This document shows positions 1 to 10,230 of a stretch of DNA of 64,000 nucleotides, in pieces (the stretch's first letter is position 1; every line of letters starts with the position of its first letter). The position numbers were made by a program, and so were the translations under genes. The stretch spans positions 94,690,292 through 94,754,291 of the forward strand of contig NC_061510.1 of the NCBI RefSeq assembly GCF_022539505.1. The letters run 5' to 3'. The notes beneath the pieces were generated by a model. That model ran no database searches. It was not told the origin of the DNA and saw only the letters and a program-made list of their open reading frames with translations. The stretch is from Lolium rigidum (taxonomy: Eukaryota; Streptophyta; Magnoliopsida; Poales; Poaceae).

Positions 1-16
1 GCCCTCCTCTGCCACC

Positions 17-536
17 ATGTCTTCTTCTTCTTCCTCCTTTTCTGCGTCAAGCCTCTCTGTCCAATCCTCCCCCCTCCGAGAGCCGACACCGGAGTGGGAC
101 CCGCAAGAGGCCCACGCGGCCAAGATCCGCCGCGCCATAGCCGACGGGGATGAGTCGACCCACGACTTCTCTGTCTGGTCGGAGGACGACAAGTCCTCGA
201 CCGATGGGGAGAGCGACCTCCGATTCCTTGCAGACGGGGAATCGGAGGAGGAGAGCGACGACGATCGCCTCTCCTGGGGCGATTTCACCTCCTCCGAGGA
301 GGTGAAGGAAGAAGAAGAGGAGGAGGACGGCACCTCCTCCGACGAGCCGCCGGCCAAGCGCTCACGCCCTTGGCCGGGCAACCTTAGTGACTTCGAGCGG
401 CGACGACGACGACGGCGGCGAGGAAGACGAGGACAACGAGGGTCCTCCGGGCGGCCGCGGCGGCGGCGGCGACGAGCCCGCCGAAAGCGCCGACAGCGGC
501 GGCGACGGCGATGACGAGGGCAGCAATGGCCCGTAG
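17..536 (+). pseudogene. Acidic Ser/Glu-rich ORF, antisense to the gag-protease frame
   Basis: The frame opens with a serine run (MSSSSSSFSASSLS), then has acidic stretches (EESDDDR, EEEEEED) and a PWPGNLSD motif. That combination resembles an accessory protein I associate with grass Gypsy elements; function unknown. After about residue 125 the open frame becomes an arginine run and stops at 514. In the neighbouring frame the same DNA reads as Asp/Glu/Gly-rich protein ending at a TAG at 534-536, so a one-base shift near 397-400 (within TTCGAGCGG) probably broke the acidic frame. It runs opposite to gag, which suggests an antisense accessory ORF. Acidic composition is directly visible; the accessory role is inference. 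Confidence 0.5.
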
Positions 537-2144
537 ATAGGATCCCTAGAATAGGATCAGTAGTAGTAGGTGGGGCAATGTATCCCCTAGGCCTTCCTTT
601 TGAGAGCAATCAGCTCCTTTCATGTAAGAAATCTGATTATCAATGAAGAAATTTCCCCAATTTGACTCTGCCGATTTCTTGCATATTGATTTAGCCGATT
701 CCCCCTTATCTTGACTTTGCCGATTGTCACCTTGGTCGATGCTCAATGAGCCGATGACAATGCATCAGTTTTTTACAATAAATTGCAAGACAGGTCAGTC
801 TAGTCGTCCCCTCAGATGGTAACTTGCAATCCTTAAAATTCAGATCCAAACTTCCAATCGAAATGGTCCAGTACACAGCCTTGAGACCCCTAGATCTTGG
901 ATTTCAAATCATCCGATCGTGCTGTTTGACCTGACGGCAAAACTCCTGAATTAACGCCTCCAGGAAAGCTTCTAGGATCATAGCTGAAACAACTTGACGT
1001 TGAAGCTGACACACCTGTATAACAGGTACCATTTGCTCACAACTTTCCTTGTGATGCTTGTTTCCTTAGCTACCCGGCCCAGAGCCTATCAAAGGTGATG
1101 GCCCCTTCTTCCAACTCCTCTTACCAGCCCGGTGGTTTCCCTCTTCAATAATTCACCACAGTTTTGTAACAATTGTGGTGCAGAGCTAGCCGATTTTTAA
1201 CCAAAATCGGCTCCCAAGAGCAAAGGATCTTCAGGGGCAACTGCCCCCCGAGCCTCACTTAAGGCGAGAACAGTAACGAAGAAGGTGGCTGCCAGGAAAA
1301 CTTTGAAGGGCAAGAACCCTGTGTCGGCTCGAAAAGGGATACTGAAGATAACATCAACGAGAACATGCAATCCAACCGACGAAGCTCCAGCTTGGGCACC
1401 TCTGGGAACGCCACAACCATAAAACTAGCCAGATGTGTCACCATCGGCTTCCAAGAGAAGGTCAGCCCTCAACTCCCACCAAAACAAGATAGGGAACCTT
1501 ACGCACAAGGAGTTGATTCACCACGAGGACTCGGCCAGACCAGCAAATCCCTTCTTTGAACAGAGAAGCTCCACATGTAATGACTATTTAACTCCTCCTG
1601 ACTCAATTCTTGCGCTTTGCTGCTCAGATCAGCTCACCATCTTTGACGAAATCCAGCCCCACGTCCCGATGACGCTGCAGTTGATGCCCTGGCCAAACGT
1701 GACGTTGCCTGTCTTCAAGTCAAGAATGTAGAAGTGGATCGCGTCCGTACTGGTGTACTCTGTGCCTTAGAGATTTTCCTTCAAATGAGGCCTGATCAAG
1801 TGGCAGCTTAACCTCTGTAATTCTAAAGTCGATGGTTGTGCATCGGCTGTGCTTAAAAAAAATTTGTATTTTCGATTTTTTAGCCGATCGTTCTCATGAA
1901 TCGGCTTCCCCTGGGTACATACTTCGTGGCCTTGTACCTTCTCTGTGTGTATGCCCCCCGAGCCGAATCCTTCAAGTGATTGAAGATATCGGCTTTTCAA
2001 CCAATTCAAGCTTGTTTCACCACTCACCATGCTAAATAGCACATCAGTGAACACGGGTGGTGGGAATAGTTTTAGCCGATTGCTGGAATCGGCTCCCCTT
2101 GCAGTTGGTAGTCCAACTATTTGCTGATAAATGTTGGCTATGGC
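537..2144. other. Internal retroelement region without an intact gene
   Basis: No long credible frame is present. Short CCGAT/ATCGG hairpins recur. On the plus strand 1668-1811 reads as 47 protein-like codons ending in MRPDQVAA and a TAA. This could be the last exon of a second antisense accessory gene, but upstream continuity is lost. Confidence 0.4.
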
Positions 2145-2406
2145 TTATCCCCGGGACCAATTTCGATCTCTTCTAGTCCATCGTACTGCTGTAAACCCCA
2201 GCTTCCCATCGCCTGCTAAATCAATGATGAACACAGGCAGAAGGCATGTTGAAACTATATGTGGCCGATTGCTAGAATCGGCCTCCTTTTCTATTGCAAT
2301 GTGTAACGGGGGTTTGCAACTTCTTGGTTTTATGCTACGACGACGTGGCATGCTTGAAGTGAGATCTTTTTTTCTTATTTTTTGGGGCCGATCACAGGGA
2401 TCGGCC
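1188..2406. repeat. Dispersed short hairpins AGCCGAT...ATCGGCT
   Basis: Small inverted repeats with an AGCCGAT or GGCCGAT arm, a loop of 6-11 bases and the matching ATCGGCT or ATCGGCC arm occur at 1188-1212, 1882-1906, 2074-2094, 2263-2283 and 2386-2406. Relatives lie at 3769-3788 and, with the arms reversed, at 5937-5956. All are inside the same retroelement. Role unknown. Confidence 0.7.
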
Positions 2407-3416
2407 TTGCCACGTCCGTCCATAGACTCGGATCTTGCTACTCTGTGAGGCCAGTGGATAAGACCAGCCTCACCCCATTTTTTTGTAGCTTCGATGCGCT
2501 CACAGCCGTCCAGATTGATTCCAGAGAGCGGCTCTTGGTCATTTGCTTCCCAGATGTTCATGGCAGCCAAAAAGATGTCGATCGAGTCGTCTGCATGAAC
2601 AACCTCCACTTCGTCTCCATCCCATTGTATGATGCACTGATGCATTGTGGATGGAATGCAGCAGTTAGCATGGATCCAATCCCTTCCTAGCAGAACAGCG
2701 TAAGTGCTCTTGCTGTCGACGATGAAGAAGGACGTAGGGATGGTCTTTCGGCCGACAGTTAAGTCCACGTTCAGAACACCCTTGGCTTCTGACGGTTGGC
2801 CGTTGAAATCGCTTAACGTGACGTTGGTCTTGATCAGATCTTCATTGGAACGTCCTAAACGTCGTAACATGGAGTACGGCATTATGTTGACTGCTTCTCC
2901 CGTGTCAACCAGCATCTTGCTGATAGGCTGCCCATTGATATAACCCTTCAGGTATAGGGCCTTCAGATGCCTATAGCTCCTTTCTCGTGGCTTCTCAAAG
3001 ATAACTGGTCGTGGACCGCAATCAAACTGTGCCGCTGATGCTTCCTCCTCTTTTGGAGCACAAAACTCTGATGGGAGAACGAACACCATGTTTGTACCAG
3101 CCGATGTCCCTGCATCGGCTTTCGTCTGCTTGGGTCGCCACAGTTTCTTTGGTGGGCGAGCTTCTGTCTCCAATGTTTGCTGAATCTTCACGGCCAGATC
3201 GGGCCGTGCTTTCCTCAACGTGTACGAGTCTCGCGCCTCGGCTTCTTCTAGGTTTCTTAGCCGTTGCACTCTGCGCTTTTGGGAGTGGCTGAGCCCATCA
3301 GGACACCACCTTGGTCGGTGATATCTATCTTCTTCTTCTGACTCCTCGAAGTCTTCATCTTGGGATGACTCAGCTCGTTTGTTTTGAGGTAGGAGAGGCC
3401 CTAGACAATCGAACAC
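2145..3416 (-). pseudogene. Retroelement protease region (retropepsin-like), decayed
   Basis: Frame of 423 codons. After a basic N-terminal part (HRPRWCPDGLSHSQKRR) there is a retropepsin-like domain with the active-site triad in LVDTGEAVNIMP, followed by the downstream ILL-type strand (YAVLLGRDWIHANC). These are the hallmarks of the aspartic protease that processes gag in LTR retrotransposons. The frame loses similarity after about residue 310 (ATKKWGEAG), consistent with a frameshift near the natural end. No reverse transcriptase follows. The frame continues from the gag pieces to the right, which are in other frames. Confidence 0.75.
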
Positions 3417-3640
3417 TGAAACTTCGTTTGTTCCCTCCTCTTCTGATTACATTCTGGGCAGTTCTCGATTGTAGGCAATCGGCTCATTCCCGAGTCCCAG
3501 CAGTGTTTGAAGAAAGGACAATTCCAATGCATGTCCATGTCCTCTTGCTCTCTTGACCTCCCTCTGGTGTGACGCTCATACCCTTCGTATCGACGGTATT
3601 TCTCGTTGTACTGCATCAGACCGACGATATCTATCATCAT
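3401..3640 (-). pseudogene. Retroelement Cys/His-rich segment between gag and protease
   Basis: Short frame carrying CPFFKHCWDSGM...CPEC, a Cys/His arrangement likely to bind zinc. It sits where a nucleic-acid-binding segment is expected between gag and protease. It overlaps the protease frame by 16 bases in a different reading frame, so the original polyprotein has a shift here. Confidence 0.55.
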
Positions 3641-3710
3641 CTACGTCGTAGCGCCGACGTCGGTCGTACTGCTGTTCATATTTGTTAAGGAGGTGCGCAG
3701 AAAGTGGTCG

Positions 3711-4058
3711 TTAATACCGCACGCTTATCACCTCTTCCTCAGTCAAATACCGTATGTCATCATGTTGGGGCCGGTCGCGTGGATCGGCCTCCTTCTTATC
3801 TTTGCCGCGAGAGCGACTGCTCTCTGGCTTATCCTCGCCATGGCGATCTGCAAGCCCTGCCATATTAATATCAAATGAGAAACCTGGCTCGCGTCTTATG
3901 CAATGGCTGAGATCCACCATGTTGACCTCTGGAAACGGCTGCGTGTCAACTCTCATGGCAAACTGACCGAAGAGTAATCGGCCTTGTTCTATCGCCATCC
4001 GAATACGTCGCGCGGGACTTTGCGGTCGTTGGTGGCATGGGTGAACGTGTGATACCAT
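3711..4058 (-). pseudogene. Retroelement gag C-terminal / linker fragment
   Basis: The 115-codon frame contains RMAIEQGRLLFGQFAMRVDTQPFP and an acidic, basic-rich tail (RSRGKDKKEADPRDRPQ). This matches the linker that follows the gag core in wheat-type elements of this kind. It is separated from the gag core by a frame change between 4058 and 4285. No enzymatic motif. Confidence 0.55.
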
Positions 4059-4284
4059 TTGCGGTATGGCCTACCGTTCATCTCTTGTGGCGTGGGGATT
4101 TTTTGGCCTTCGGGTAACTTCAGTCTGTTTCTCCTTCGACGGCAAATCAAAAATTTGCTCCGTTTTGCTCAAATCAAAGTCAAACCCCTTCACGAGGCCC
4201 CGGCTGCTTCACCCACTTGTAGGACACGGGTTTTGCCCCCGGGTCCACTCGGCCTACGACGACCTCCCGATCTCTGCGGGATCT

Positions 4285-4911
4285 TCATCTTCGTCCGTCT
4301 CGATCGGGCGACGCGCTTGTACTTGTCCCGGTACAATTCGGATGGCGTTGTTCATACGCCGTCAACTTACGCTGAAAGGTCACATCTTTGAGCGGCGCCG
4401 ACAGAGCTGCTATCGCCGGCTCGCATGCTTCCTTCTCAGATAGACGAACCGAATAACATCGGTTCCTGACGGTCCTGAACCTCTGGATGTATTCAGATAC
4501 CGTCTCTCCTCGCCTCTGCCGAACCTGGGTCAGATCGGCAATGCCAGCTTCAGTGGCTTCTGAGTGATATTGTTCGTGGAATTGCTCCTCCAACTGCTTC
4601 CACGTCCGAACCGAGTCTGGTAGCAACGAGGTGTACCACCCAAAGGTTGGACCCATGAGAGATTGTGAGAAGAACCTCACACGCAGCTCGTCTGAAGCTG
4701 AGACCATGCCCAACTGTGCCAAGTATCGGCTCACGTGCTCGATTGAGCTGGTTCCTTCTGATCCACTAAACTTTGTGAAGTCAGGGAGCCGATACTTAGG
4801 TGGCAGCGGGATTAGGTCATAGTCGTTGGGATACGGCTTGGAATAGCCGATCATTCTCTTCTTCGGCAGGATGCCGAACCGGTCTCTCATGATTGCGGTG
4901 ATCTCGTCCAC
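4285..4911 (-). pseudogene. Retrotransposon gag core domain, decayed
   Basis: The 208-codon frame contains a recognisable retrotransposon gag core: KFSGSEGTSSIEHVSRYLAQ, then LMGPTFGWYTSLLPDSVRTW and EQFHEQYHS...VRQRRGETVSEYIQRFR. This is the capsid-like region that assembles the particle of Gypsy elements. It degrades at the 3' end after the EQRHPNC stretch. Upstream a 93-codon frame (4817-5098) bridges to the gag N-terminus in another phase, so at least two shifts separate the gag parts. Confidence 0.8.
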
Positions 4912-5061
4912 CGTAGGAGCTGCAGGAGTTGAGTGTGCATGACTTGTACTCGGTGGCGTATTTGGTTAGCCACGCACTGTTTCTCGGCATCCGCTCCCGA
5001 ACCGCTTCCTGCTCCGGCGACTCCTCCTGCCGTGGCGATCCTTCCTCGTCGTAACCTCGGG

Positions 5062-5613
5062 TCATCCGGTCGTTGCGATCCGGCACGTATGTGCACACGT
5101 ATCCATGTGGAATCTCCTTGGGCGGCTCGTACAGGAATTGGTAATCGCCCGGATCACCTCCAACCTTGTAGACAACGTACGCCGGTGAACCTTGTTGCTT
5201 CGTGGAGCTGCCGTCGTGTATGGCGGTGGCGGCCTGGTATAGAGCGGTATCTCTCCTTGATGAGTTCCTAGAGCAGGTCCTGACGGAGAGTACTTGTGCT
5301 TCATGACTTCTTGCACCACATTGAGCGCGACACGCTCCAGAGTGTTCACCAGGCTCTCAGAATGCCAATGAAGAGAGTGAGCAACGGCATAGTCGACTTC
5401 CTGTCGCAGGGCTCTGGTACGTTCGTCCGAAGGGAGAGATAGATCTAGTCCATCTAGCGCGCCTCCGGGTTGGAACCCTTTGAACTTGATCCCGTGTGAA
5501 CGGGTTTTCTCGAAAGCGCCGATGAGATCGGCTTCCACGATGGCCTTGAGATCATCGTATTTCTTCTTATGCTCAGGAGGCAGGTCTTCGTACTTGACCG
5601 GCTCTCCCGCCAT
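5062..5613 (-). pseudogene. Retrotransposon gag N-terminal region
   Basis: Starts at an ATG 68 bases inside the LTR end (MAGEPVKYEDLPPEHKKKYD), the usual position for gag. It continues with an Arg/Leu-rich helical region (RTRALRQEVDYAVAHSLHWH) and a proline-rich stretch. The frame departs from the expected protein after the PPPPYTTAAPR segment. The start choice follows from the short leader between LTR and ATG. Structural protein of the retroelement particle; inactive because of downstream shifts. Confidence 0.7.
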
Positions 5614-5680
5614 CTCAGAGGTAGATGTCGACGTGGTTGCTGCAGAAGATTGTTCCGATGTCCCACCGGGCGTGCCAGAA

Positions 5681-6852
5681 TGTGTTGCCTGCCAAAACCC
5701 ACCGGCGAGCAGTGGTTAAGCAACACGAAGAGCCGGGAGGCTTCCAAGGCGGCAGTGAGCCCTGGTCCCTCGACGTCGTCCCGCAAATTCTCCGGCACAC
5801 GTCCTGGCGGTTGCAAGGGCGTGCCACCTGACCTATACCTGGCCAGGAAGGTGTTGGATTGCTTCGATTAGTTCCCTGCATGGTAGACACGTAAACATTA
5901 AATACGAGCCCTATCGGCTCTCAGGTTGCCCTGTGGATCGGCTCAAAAGAGCCGATCGCCCCATGGTTCATGTTGGATTTTCAATGACATGGGGATCCTG
6001 CTTGATCAAAACAAAGCTAAACCAATATACGACAGTTTAGGGTTTTCACCGTATGATCGGAACATCCTAGGCGTAATTGAGCCTAATAGACACGCAAGAT
6101 AATGGAAAGCTAACCCTAAAAGAGGCCTAAAAACCAACGTTAAGTTAATTCCCGGAACATCCCTCTTAGGACTAACAAACCATACCTAACGCGCTACCGG
6201 ATCGTTCAACCCGTTTGTAAGCCCTAACCATACGGATATTAAACCAATCCTCGAAGAATCAAGGAGCAACTATAACGGATTGGATCTACTAAGCAACGAA
6301 CAAGCAAGATGCTGCCCTTACACCTGGATAGGTGTAAGGGCAGCTAGATATCGAGGGACGGCATAGCTAAGCAGATATGCGTAAGAAAAGCATCTATGCA
6401 AGCCCAAAACATCTACGATAAGTAGTGCTACTCGCCATCAACAACGCTTCGACACGAGCAACACAAGGTAAACGAATAAACGTGTCTTGTCTAGATCGCA
6501 AGATGCGATCTAGGCAGCATGATGCTTACCGGGAGAAACCCTCGAAAGAAGGGGTGGCGATGCGCCTGGTTTGTGTTTGTTGTGAACGTGATTGTCCTCC
6601 TTTTCTGATAACCCTAGATACATATTTATAGTCCAAGGGACTTTCTAATTCGGGCGTGCACCTAACTGTGCACGAGATAAACTCTGTCTTTTAATCTAAA
6701 CTACCATACGATCTACTATATTACAGATACACGGGCAATTTAGCCCAAACTCCTCGCGCAAGGCCGCTTCAAAGATGCTCCACGCGTGTATCTTTTAAGC
6801 CCATCTTCACTTACGGCCCATCTCCTGATTTAGCCAAAATCTGGTGATAACA
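5681..6852 (-). mobile_element. 5' LTR of the Gypsy-type element
   Basis: On the minus strand the block begins TGTTATCACCAGATTTTGGC and ends ...GGCAACACA, giving the TG...CA ends of an LTR, 1172 bp long. Immediately inside, on the minus strand, lies TTCTGGCACGCCCGGTGGGA (5661-5680), in the position of a primer-binding site. The bases just outside the right end are GCTGC, a possible target duplication that cannot be checked because the other LTR is outside the window. The limits rest on end motifs, not on comparison with a second LTR. Confidence 0.6.
6621..6630 (-). promoter_or_regulatory. Candidate TATA box of the LTR promoter
   Basis: The minus strand reads TATAAATATG here, about 220 bases downstream of the LTR start, a plausible place for the element's promoter. 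No other support. Confidence 0.35.
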
Positions 6853-6857
6853 GCTGC

Positions 6858-8274
6858 CAAATGGGGCCTAATGCATTCTCATTGCTCAAATTTGTTAGAA
6901 ACACCTGATTCATATGGCGCTACTAATTCTCGGGTAAGGGCATATCTATAATTTTGTATAAGATGTCATTTTTATGTACTCCACGTAATCTATAGAAGGA
7001 AAAATATTTTATATAACAAACAGTGCATTCGGTGAATCTTTTCCAAAGAATGGTTGCATATACATAAAAATATGTGACGAGGCAAATTAACTGAGTTGCC
7101 CATGATTAAAAGATGACATATTACGATGGTAAGGTACGCCTATCTTTGGTTCAAGAGATCGTCTCTTAGTTAAGAGATTTGAGTTTTTTTCTCTATCTCT
7201 CTATGTACCACATGAGGTATCATTATATGTGTTCTAATTAGGTGGTGCTCCTAATGGTCGGTTCGAACATTTGATGGGATGCGTCACTCTATTATTTTGC
7301 TTGTCACAATGGTCGTCTTGGTGTTTTTCATTTTTAGCTCTTTTTCGCTCTCTCTTTGCCTTTCCCCGAAAATGTGGAAAAACTAAGAAAAAATCTCAAA
7401 TTTTCATTGAAAGCTTTCTCAAAATTGAGCATAAATTGGAGCATCCTAATTTTGGAAACTACTCTAAGTTTACCACCTGGCTTTAAAAAAGCTAAACCAC
7501 ACAGTCACACAAGTTGTCATAAAAAATACATTTAAACTATACGCAGCTTCAAGTTTCAAAAAATGTATCACATCACTCACTTATTATGATATTATTATGT
7601 AGAAAAAATGATACTCTATTCTTCATTTTGCCAACACAAATTTATGCTCATTTTTTTCTGAAAAGTATAAAATAAACAATTATCCAAAGGAAATCTTTAG
7701 CACATATAGGTGTAAAGGATAATATAATTTTCGGGCCAAGTTCATTTTTCAATCTATTTTGGAGAATTCATATCCGCTTTGAAAAAATCCGATGGATAAG
7801 GATATACGATTCTGAACTGACACTACAGTATAGGATATGGTATGCCTTATAGCAACAGGAATTCGTATCTGAAAATTATTTAGGATTATCCAATAGTTTT
7901 TACCTGAAAATTAGATTTTCATCCGAAACATCAAGGCTAATAGAACATAAGTAGTAGTTAGTCAGTTGCCGAGTTTATTCGTTAAGCAGCTCACTTACAT
8001 AATCACTTTATCAAATATAAGTGTTTTGTTGAACTCCTTTTGTCAATACATTTTTGGTTGTATGGTTTGCCAGTTTAGTTATACGCTCATATATCAGTTT
8101 AATTTTGCTTACGCTCCAAGTTCGCTCTGTTTTCGTTTTGAACCCGTAACTGGTTATCATCCGATCCGCTTCGAATCCGTTAAAATCCAGTTCAAATATG
8201 TTAAGAAAATACTTACGATATAGAATATGGTAACAATAAAATCAAATCCGATCTGCTTACATCCCTATGATCAT
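6858..8274. other. AT-rich intergenic DNA, no gene recognised
   Basis: AT-rich sequence with poly-A/T runs and no protein-like frame. An inverted motif AAGAGATCGTCTCTTAGTTAAGAGAT at 7151-7176 resembles one near 9528-9545, perhaps remains of related MITEs; not defined further. Confidence 0.5.
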
Positions 8275-8300
8275 CCTACTCCCTTGTTGCGCAGTATTGG
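8275..8300 (+). repeat. Left 26-bp direct repeat
   Basis: Begins CCTACTCCCTTGTTGCGCAG and ends TATTGG. It matches 9702-9727 at 24 of 26 positions, on either side of the composite transposon. Confidence 0.7.
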
Positions 8301-9701
8301 CCCTATTAGAACATGTACAATTGTTATATCTTAGCATTGCCACCTAAGATAATTGATGACGTGAGGAGCAGGGCCGGCCCATCGTTTTTCCGGGCCCTGG
8401 TGCAAAATGAGAAAAACGGGCCCCCTATTCACAACAACAAACTCTCAAAACAGTATATTTCAAGCTAAACAAAACCTCATATTTAATTACCCAATAATAT
8501 TCAGTACGTAGCATTGATCCGTGATCTTTTGAAACTCAAAATGACTGAACATGACTCCAAAAATGACATTATTTGCGAGTTGTCTTAGTCGAGCGGACAA
8601 ATCATGCTAGTACCTAGTAAGGAACCATAATGGTTCAACAAAAGATGGCTTTGAGATTCTTGAACGCATTTCTATGTTTTCTTTTATTCCTTTTTTGCAT
8701 TACCAGGTAACTCCTTTCTAGAGGACATATCAAGAAATAAATAAATACAAATTACCTAAAAAGTAAAAAAAAAAAAAAGCCAAGAGATGAAACGGAAGCA
8801 CCTGGCCCTGCTCGATGATTCGGACGAATAAGAAGACCACACCCTCACGAACTGAACGATTCTTCTCCTTCTCAATGAGCACTCTCGGTCTGTGAGATCC
8901 AATCAAGACCACAATCCATCACTTTTCGTTTTTCCTATGGAGATCTTGACTGCTTGACTCGAAGAATAGAAGAGGGGGCTATTTAAGAGTGGATTGAGGT
9001 CTGAGGAGCCACGGTAAGGGCAGGAATTTGTTTATCTCGCTCTAAAATCTAATCCCAAACCGCTATTTCATCCGTTGAGAATTGAAGGGGAGAAGTTTTG
9101 GGAGAATGGAGCTGCGATTCGGCCTCCATTAATGGCTGCAACTTCTGAAAGGCACAGAGGCGGTGGCGCCGTTAGGAATTTTGGGAAGGAGGAGTCGAGT
9201 TCTCGAGGAGATGAGTCGTCTCGTCGGGCTATTGGGAGCGGTCGAATCATCGAGAGATTACAGGAGAAGTCGCGAGCAGAGCAATCGATTGATTGTTTCT
9301 TTAAGACAGAATCAATGGATCGGTGATTGTTTCCATACGTGCTGATCGTGGGCACCGTGGGCTGCACATGGGCCTTTACCAAAATTCAACTACTAGTAAT
9401 AGAACTATTAGCTGGGCTAGGGCCCCTGGCTTGCTGGGGCCCAGTGCAGGCGCACCGTTTGCCCGGCCTGTGGGCCGGCCCTGGTGAGGAGAAAAGAATA
9501 GAAAAAAGAGGATTGTCTTCTTTTAACTAAGAGATCATCTCTTAACAATAATGTCTCTCACCACTTATTTAGGAATGTGTCATTACCAGAGATAAGACTA
9601 AAAAATAACCTATTATACATCATATTTTCTTGTTATATCTAAATTACATGTTAGAATTAAGATAAGATAGTTTTACCAACCATTGTTCATGCCCTTATTA
9701 C
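8301..9701. mobile_element. MITE-like element split by a nested hAT insertion
   Basis: The left end (CTATTAGAACATGTACAATTG) and the reverse complement of the right end (TAATAAGGGCATGAACAATGG) are similar, as in short grass MITEs. Removing the hAT element 8369-9483 and one 8-bp duplication leaves about 280 bp. Outer boundaries and family are uncertain. Confidence 0.4.
8369..9483. mobile_element. hAT-type non-autonomous DNA transposon
   Basis: Ends are the perfect 12-bp inverted repeat CAGGGCCGGCCC / GGGCCGGCCCTG. They are flanked by a perfect 8-bp target duplication, GTGAGGAG at 8361-8368 and 9484-9491. Eight-base duplications and CAG-starting ends are diagnostic of hAT elements. The 1115-bp interior has no transposase frame; short frames around 9068-9382 on both strands are not recognisable. 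It must have been moved by another element's transposase. Confidence 0.85.
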
Positions 9702-9727
9702 CCTACTCGCTTGTTGCACAGTATTGG
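9702..9727 (+). repeat. Right 26-bp direct repeat
   Basis: Partner of 8275-8300 with two mismatches. Too long for an ordinary transposon target duplication. Confidence 0.7.
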
Positions 9728-10132
9728 AGACTAAGAGCATCTCCAGTCGCGTCCCCCAAAGCGTCCCCCAAAGGGATTTGGGGCGCGCCGGACCAAAAAA
9801 GCGTTCCAGCCGCGTCCCCCAAAGCCCTTTTTTGTCCGGCGCGCCCCTATACGGTGTCCGGCGCCCCGAGCCCGTCCCCGTCCCACGGGGGACGCACCGG
9901 GGACGCCGGGACACAACGCAGCGAGGCGGGGAGTGGCGGGGCCGACCGTCGGCGGCACAGTTAGTTTCAACCTAGCCGTCGCCTACCTCGCGACGGAAGT
10001 TGTGGCGCTCGGCCGACGGTGCGGTTCCGCGGCGACGGTGCGGTTCCCCGCGAGGGCGCGGCGGCGCGTCCGTCGCGCCTAGCTCGCGTGCCGGCGTTAA
10101 TGAGCGCCGCCGCTCATCCGCCCTCTCCGGCC

Positions 10133-10138
10133 TATAAA
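10133..10138 (+). promoter_or_regulatory. TATA box of the captured B3-domain gene
   Basis: TATAAA in the context GGCCTATAAAAGGGGCG, 93 bases before the ATG at 10231, followed by a typical C-rich plant leader. Confidence 0.6.
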
Positions 10139-10230
10139 AGGGGCGCCTCTCGTCGTCCCTCTCACACACAAACCCTAGCGCCTCTCTCCCAAACCCTAGC
10201 CGCCACCATCTCTCAACAAGACTCGTCGCC

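Larger units (their letters stand above)
1..6852 (-). mobile_element. Gypsy-type LTR retrotransposon, 5' part, minus strand
   Basis: Read on the minus strand the order is LTR (6852-5681), leader, gag (5613-4285), a linker with a Cys-rich segment, and a retropepsin-like protease (3416-2145). A long region without pol follows, up to the window edge. The matching 3' LTR would lie left of position 1 and is not visible. No reverse transcriptase, RNase H or integrase motif was found, so the element is non-autonomous or belongs to a gag-protease-only lineage. The gag and protease wording closely resembles repeat proteins abundant in wheat-type genomes (family knowledge, not searched). The coding region is split over several frames and is presumably inactive. 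Confidence 0.8.

Noticed and set aside
400..514. Arginine-rich nucleic-acid-binding tail
   Set aside because: Explained by a one-base frameshift of an acidic sequence; the neighbouring frame is acidic and stays open to 536.
7151..7176. A defined MITE around AAGAGATCGTCTCTTAGTTAAGAGAT
   Set aside because: The inverted motif resembles sequence near 9530, but no matching end or target duplication was found.
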